A DNA stretch of 8,394 nucleotides from contig JAHJFH010000028.1 in the NCBI GenBank assembly GCA_018824925.1, positions 1-8,394 of the forward strand. The letters run 5' to 3'. The notes under the pieces are model-generated. The model was given only the letters and a program-made list of their open reading frames with translations, ran no database searches and had not been told where the DNA came from. The position numbers were made by a program, and so were the translations under genes. This document shows positions 5,726 to 8,394 of the stretch, piece by piece (the first letter of the stretch is position 1; every line of letters begins with the position of its first letter). The DNA is from Thermoplasmatota archaeon (GTDB taxonomy: Archaea > Thermoplasmatota > E2 > DHVEG-1).

Positions 5726-6082
5726 ATGACCTATTGCACAAAATGTGGGACAAAAAATGATGACACTGCAGATTATTGTAAGAAATGTGGTGCCCCATTA
5801 AAAACAACCCAGTATAAAAAAGAAAATGAATGGGATAAACGCTGTGAGGAAGAGTGTGCCGGTAGTCGCAATGGCCGTGGATGGACTATCTTTTGGGGTC
5901 TAATAATCATCCTTGTAGGTATTTGGATTGTCTTTGAAATTGTGTTAAAAAATCTTGCTAATGATATCCCTGAACTTGGATGGGTGAACACGGTGGTATT
6001 TCCGTTCTGGTGGGTTATTATTGCGGTATTTGCTATAATGTTAATGATTACCGGTTTCCGAATAATCTTTCGAACAAAATAA
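5726..6082 (+). CDS. Zinc-ribbon protein with two transmembrane helices
   Basis: The protein has 118 residues from ATG 5726. It begins with a zinc ribbon, C4-x2-C7 and C18-x2-C21 (YCTKCGTKNDDTADYCKKCG), followed by a charged linker with an extra C40/C44 pair. Two hydrophobic helices follow, about 53-75 (FWGLIIILVGIWIVFEIVL) and 88-110 (VFPFWWVIIAVFAIMLMITG), and a short basic tail (FRIIFRTK). With the even number of helices, both termini lie on the same side, probably the cytoplasm. Proteins of this layout are common in archaea and mostly uncharacterised. The start is set by GGAGG at 5716-5720 with a 5-nt spacer; an in-frame ATG at 5657 would add 23 unlikely residues. It ends 7 nt from the convergent membrane-protein gene. 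The partial gene at the right edge has a similar C-terminal half. Confidence 0.8.
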   Translation: MTYCTKCGTKNDDTADYCKKCGAPLKTTQYKKENEWDKRCEEECAGSRNGRGWTIFWGLIIILVGIWIVFEIVLKNLANDIPELGWVNTVVFPFWWVIIAVFAIMLMITGFRIIFRTK

Positions 6083-6089
6083 ACCCTGT

Positions 6090-6788
6090 TTAATAAAATG
6101 AACATTTGCTTGTGCATTGACGACAGATTTGCTGATGTTTCCATCTAGATAGATAAATTCTGGCGTCAACCCAGAGTATCGAGAAAATGATGGATATTAT
6201 ACCATTGGTGATATCGTTTGTTCGCTCAAGTACAGCAAATACGAGTAGTGCAAATCCAAGTATGAAAAGTATATTTGTAAATGTATGGTACCATTCGTTT
6301 GAGCGTAACCAGAATAATTCAGTAAATCCATGGATGATTAAAAACAATGAAATTACTAATAAAATGAAGGCGCTTGTTGTTGAGAGTTGAACTATTCTCC
6401 ATATATAGATAATCATGACAATGTTTGCTATGATTGCTCCGATAGCTAAACCAAGACATCCTGCGCAATATATTTTTTTTCTATAGGTTAGAGTATGGCG
6501 GATAAATCGTCCACATGTTGGATGATGACCCTGTAAACGAACTAGTTGTTTTTTTTGTCCTTTTTGACTTGTTGGTTGAGAGATACGCAATATTCGACGT
6601 AGGATACCTGGTCGTAATGCGGCGATGGCACCAGAGGTATTTATCACTATGAATAGACTACCGATTATTAGGCGTTCGTAAAATGGTATTGGAGTAGTTG
6701 ATGTTTGATATATTCCAAGTATTACTATTAGTGCTATTGCGAAACTGACTATCAGAATAGTATATTGGATAGTGCGTTCTTGATTCAC
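6090..6788 (-). CDS. Polytopic membrane protein with HHPxC...CxGC motif (DUF2085-like)
   Basis: The protein has 232 residues and about six transmembrane helices (roughly 8-27, 40-57, 110-130, 138-160, 170-187, 196-214). A conserved-looking metal or redox motif sits at the membrane edge before helix 3: H88-H89-P-T-C92, H98 and C108-A-G-C111, then GLAIG. This resembles DUF2085-type membrane proteins, where a Cys/His cluster precedes a G-rich helix; the link is tentative. The C-terminus adds C222-x2-C225-x3-C229. I chose GTG 6788 because it overlaps the upstream stop in GTGA and has GGAG (6795-6798) 6 nt before it. An upstream in-frame ATG at 6923 would overlap the radical SAM gene by 139 nt and add 45 residues that look like out-of-frame coding. 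Translation is thus coupled to the radical SAM gene. Confidence 0.75.
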   Translation of the reverse strand: MNQERTIQYTILIVSFAIALIVILGIYQTSTTPIPFYERLIIGSLFIVINTSGAIAALRPGILRRILRISQPTSQKGQKKQLVRLQGHHPTCGRFIRHTLTYRKKIYCAGCLGLAIGAIIANIVMIIYIWRIVQLSTTSAFILLVISLFLIIHGFTELFWLRSNEWYHTFTNILFILGFALLVFAVLERTNDITNGIISIIFSILWVDARIYLSRWKHQQICRQCTSKCSFY

Positions 6789-8215
6789 ACTAGTCTCCGT
6801 AATTTTGATAAAACATGTTGTCCCGCCATATGGCGATATAATACGCGTTTTAACCGGTTGGGTGAAAACACTCCCGCGATATTTCGGGTGTATGATCCAT
6901 AGAAATGGTTGTAGCATTGCCATAGTTCATGTTGTACGTCTTTTCGGGAGAGTATTTCGGTGGGCATTATTGCATGGGCCATATCATAGTTGGCGTAGTT
7001 GTAATCTTGGATCCATCCATTTTCATGTGCTTTCTGGAAATAGATTGTTCCGGGGAAGGGTGTTAATGCGGTATAGATTGCAAAATCTGGGTGGAGGTCA
7101 TAGGAAAATTGACGAAGTTGTTCGATGGATGTATGTGCATCTGATCGATTTCCGATGACAAACATTGCGTGAGAAAAGATATCGTTTTCTTTGAGTATTT
7201 TCATGGTTTGATATGCATCCTCAGTTCTCACATTTTTTTTGTATTCTTTAAGGGTTGCTGATGAGTTATTTTCAACCCCACACATAATCCAGTAGGTGCC
7301 AACTGATCGGAGATTTTGCACGACGGTTGGATGTTTGGCTACATCATCGGTTCGTGCTTGGAGAAATAGCATGATGTCCTCTTTGCAGGGTCGTTTTTGT
7401 AATTCGTTATAGAGTTTTTTTCCGCGTGCAGCTAGATTGATGTGGTCATCGGTGAACCAGAGGAAAACACCGCCATAGGTTTCATTGAGGAACTCGATTT
7501 CGTCGGCTATTCGTTTTATTGATTTTGTGCGCCATTGTCCTTGCCAATGATTCCATTGGGTACAGAAGGTACATCGATATTCGCAGCCCCGTGATCCCTC
7601 AAGAATCATGTATTGGGTGTTGCGGCCTGCCATCATAGTAAAGTGATACCGATGAATATAGTCCTCAACTAAATGGTATGCGGGATAGGGGAGTGTGTCG
7701 AGATTTTCTATCAATGGTTGTGGTTCTGTGTGGATTATTTTTTGTTTATGGCGAAATGATATTCCATGTATTGTACGTAGTTTTTTTACTTTGTGTAGTG
7801 CTTGGAGTAAGTTAATGAGTGTTTGTTCACCTTCCCCTCGTATGATAATGTCGATTTCTGGGAAGTTCGTGAGTGATTCTTCTGGAACAAATGAAAAATG
7901 GCTCCCCCCGACGATCGTTACGATGTCGTTATCAACCCGTTTTGTGATTTCAGCGGTTCGTGCACAAGAATATGCATTACAGGTAAAGCCAGAGGTTAAT
8001 ACAACAGATGGTTTGGATGATTCGATATGGCGTTCTAAACCTTCCCATGTTATTTGTCTTGCCTGGCAATCCAGGACTTCGATTTCTATGTTTGGGAGTT
8101 CACGTTCAACATATGCTGCTAGAATCAAGAGTGTGGTGGGTGGTGGAAGATATTCTCCCATTACGAACCAATAATTCCGGGGTGGTTCAATGAAGAGAAT
8201 TTTTGATATGGTCAT
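6785..8215 (-). CDS. B12-binding-domain radical SAM enzyme
   Basis: The protein has 476 residues from ATG 8215. Residues 1-140 look like a cobalamin-binding Rossmann domain: ISKILFIEPPRN, LDCQARQITWEGL, TSGFTCNAY, VGGSHFSFVPEES and IIIRGEGEQTL. The usual DxHxxG base-off histidine motif is not evident, as in many class B radical SAM relatives of BchE and the hopanoid/lipid methylases. The radical SAM core follows with the 4Fe-4S cysteines C211-x3-C215-x2-C218 (GCEYRCTFC), then FLWFTDDHIN (251-260), GVENNSSATLKEYKKN (313-328) and MFVIG (351-355). The fold is clear but the substrate is unknown; methyl transfer or ring chemistry on a lipid or cofactor are options. GTG 8224 is in frame, but AGTGAT around it is likely the ribosome site for ATG 8215. 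The stop overlaps the GTG of the next gene (GTGA). Confidence 0.9.
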   Translation of the reverse strand: MTISKILFIEPPRNYWFVMGEYLPPPTTLLILAAYVERELPNIEIEVLDCQARQITWEGLERHIESSKPSVVLTSGFTCNAYSCARTAEITKRVDNDIVTIVGGSHFSFVPEESLTNFPEIDIIIRGEGEQTLINLLQALHKVKKLRTIHGISFRHKQKIIHTEPQPLIENLDTLPYPAYHLVEDYIHRYHFTMMAGRNTQYMILEGSRGCEYRCTFCTQWNHWQGQWRTKSIKRIADEIEFLNETYGGVFLWFTDDHINLAARGKKLYNELQKRPCKEDIMLFLQARTDDVAKHPTVVQNLRSVGTYWIMCGVENNSSATLKEYKKNVRTEDAYQTMKILKENDIFSHAMFVIGNRSDAHTSIEQLRQFSYDLHPDFAIYTALTPFPGTIYFQKAHENGWIQDYNYANYDMAHAIMPTEILSRKDVQHELWQCYNHFYGSYTRNIAGVFSPNRLKRVLYRHMAGQHVLSKLRRLV

Positions 8216-8255
8216 AGGAATCACTTTACTTGGGTTTTGTTTTTAATTAAGCTGA

Positions 8256-8394
8256 TCATCGTTTGGAAAGCAATCGCCATCCGAAAAGGATGATAAAGAT
8301 TGCTATGACGAGAAGTATCCATGCAAATAAGATAAAGGTGTTAAATTGAAGGATATTTAATATGATTGATAGTCCAATTATGATGAGAGATCGG
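8256..8394 (-). CDS. C-terminal part of a small membrane protein, cut by the window edge
   Basis: The frame is open from the right edge to TGA at 8258-8256 and encodes 45 residues. It shows two hydrophobic helices (LIIIGLSIILNIL and FILFAWILLVIAIFIILFGW) and a basic end (RLLSKR). The pattern is like the C-terminal half of the zinc-ribbon membrane protein at 5726-6082, which also ends in two helices and GFRIIFR. It lies 40 nt upstream of the radical SAM ATG on the same strand, so it may share the transcript. The N-terminus, where a zinc ribbon might be, is outside the window. The frame runs to the window edge with no ATG required. Confidence 0.6.
   Translation of the reverse strand, partial: RSLIIIGLSIILNILQFNTFILFAWILLVIAIFIILFGWRLLSKR

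Noticed and set aside
5773..6144. 123-codon minus-strand frame opposite the zinc-ribbon gene
   Set aside because: The opposite strand holds clear CxxC and transmembrane coding with a ribosome site and TATA box.
6789..6923. Upstream extension of the membrane protein to an ATG at 6923
   Set aside because: It would overlap the radical SAM gene by 139 nt. The GTG at 6788 has a proper ribosome site and a 4-nt stop/start overlap.
6805..7158. 117-codon plus-strand frame opposite the radical SAM C-terminus
   Set aside because: Antisense shadow; rich in His, Arg and Trp, with no domain and no initiation signals.
7695..8174. 159-codon open frame on the plus strand opposite the radical SAM gene
   Set aside because: It lies wholly antisense to a gene with clear family motifs, has a Ser/Cys/Trp-rich random-like product and no ribosome site, so it is a shadow frame.
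1..8394. CRISPR array, rRNA, large direct repeats
   Set aside because: No regularly spaced repeats and no rRNA-like segment were seen on reading the window.

Overview
The window looks archaeal, most likely from an AT-rich, uncultured euryarchaeal or Thermoplasmata-like lineage. Evidence: a PurS + stand-alone PurL pair, a UPF0200-type (dephospho-CoA-kinase-like) P-loop kinase, a tRNA gene with no encoded CCA, TATA-type promoter boxes about 25 nt before likely transcription starts, Shine-Dalgarno sites of the GGAGGTGA class, and an Lrp/AsnC-type regulator. The lineage is inferred from gene content and was not measured.

Layout, left to right. (1) 1-400: the C-terminal tail of a transposase, a short hairpin, and a small CxxC/CxxC protein. 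(2) 479-3807, plus strand: tRNA-Leu(UAG), then 23 nt later the P-loop kinase, then purS and purL, which catalyse the FGAM-synthase step of purine synthesis. purQ is not in the window. A hairpin and T-runs close this unit. (3) 3881-4408, minus strand: an Lrp/AsnC-type regulator. (4) 4409-4778: an AT-rich divergent promoter region with a 17-bp imperfect palindrome, three TGACCA boxes, an 11-bp tandem repeat and an inverted pair of 9-mers. (5) 4779-6082, plus strand: two small proteins sharing a gapless helical motif, a start-less or broken reading frame, and a zinc-ribbon membrane protein. (6) 8394-6090, minus strand: the tail of a small membrane protein, a B12-domain-type radical SAM enzyme, and a polytopic membrane protein with an embedded His/Cys motif whose GTG start overlaps the radical SAM stop in GTGA.

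Two parts are worth pursuing. The first is the divergent Lrp-type regulator facing a small-protein cluster (a His-rich soluble member, a membrane-anchored relative and a possibly frameshifted third gene). The second is the translationally coupled radical SAM enzyme and His/Cys membrane protein, which looks like a membrane-associated modification module of unknown substrate.

Starts were re-chosen for several genes. In purL, the Lrp gene and probably the radical SAM gene, the most upstream GTG lies inside a GGTGA-like ribosome binding site and the real start is an ATG 9-12 nt downstream.
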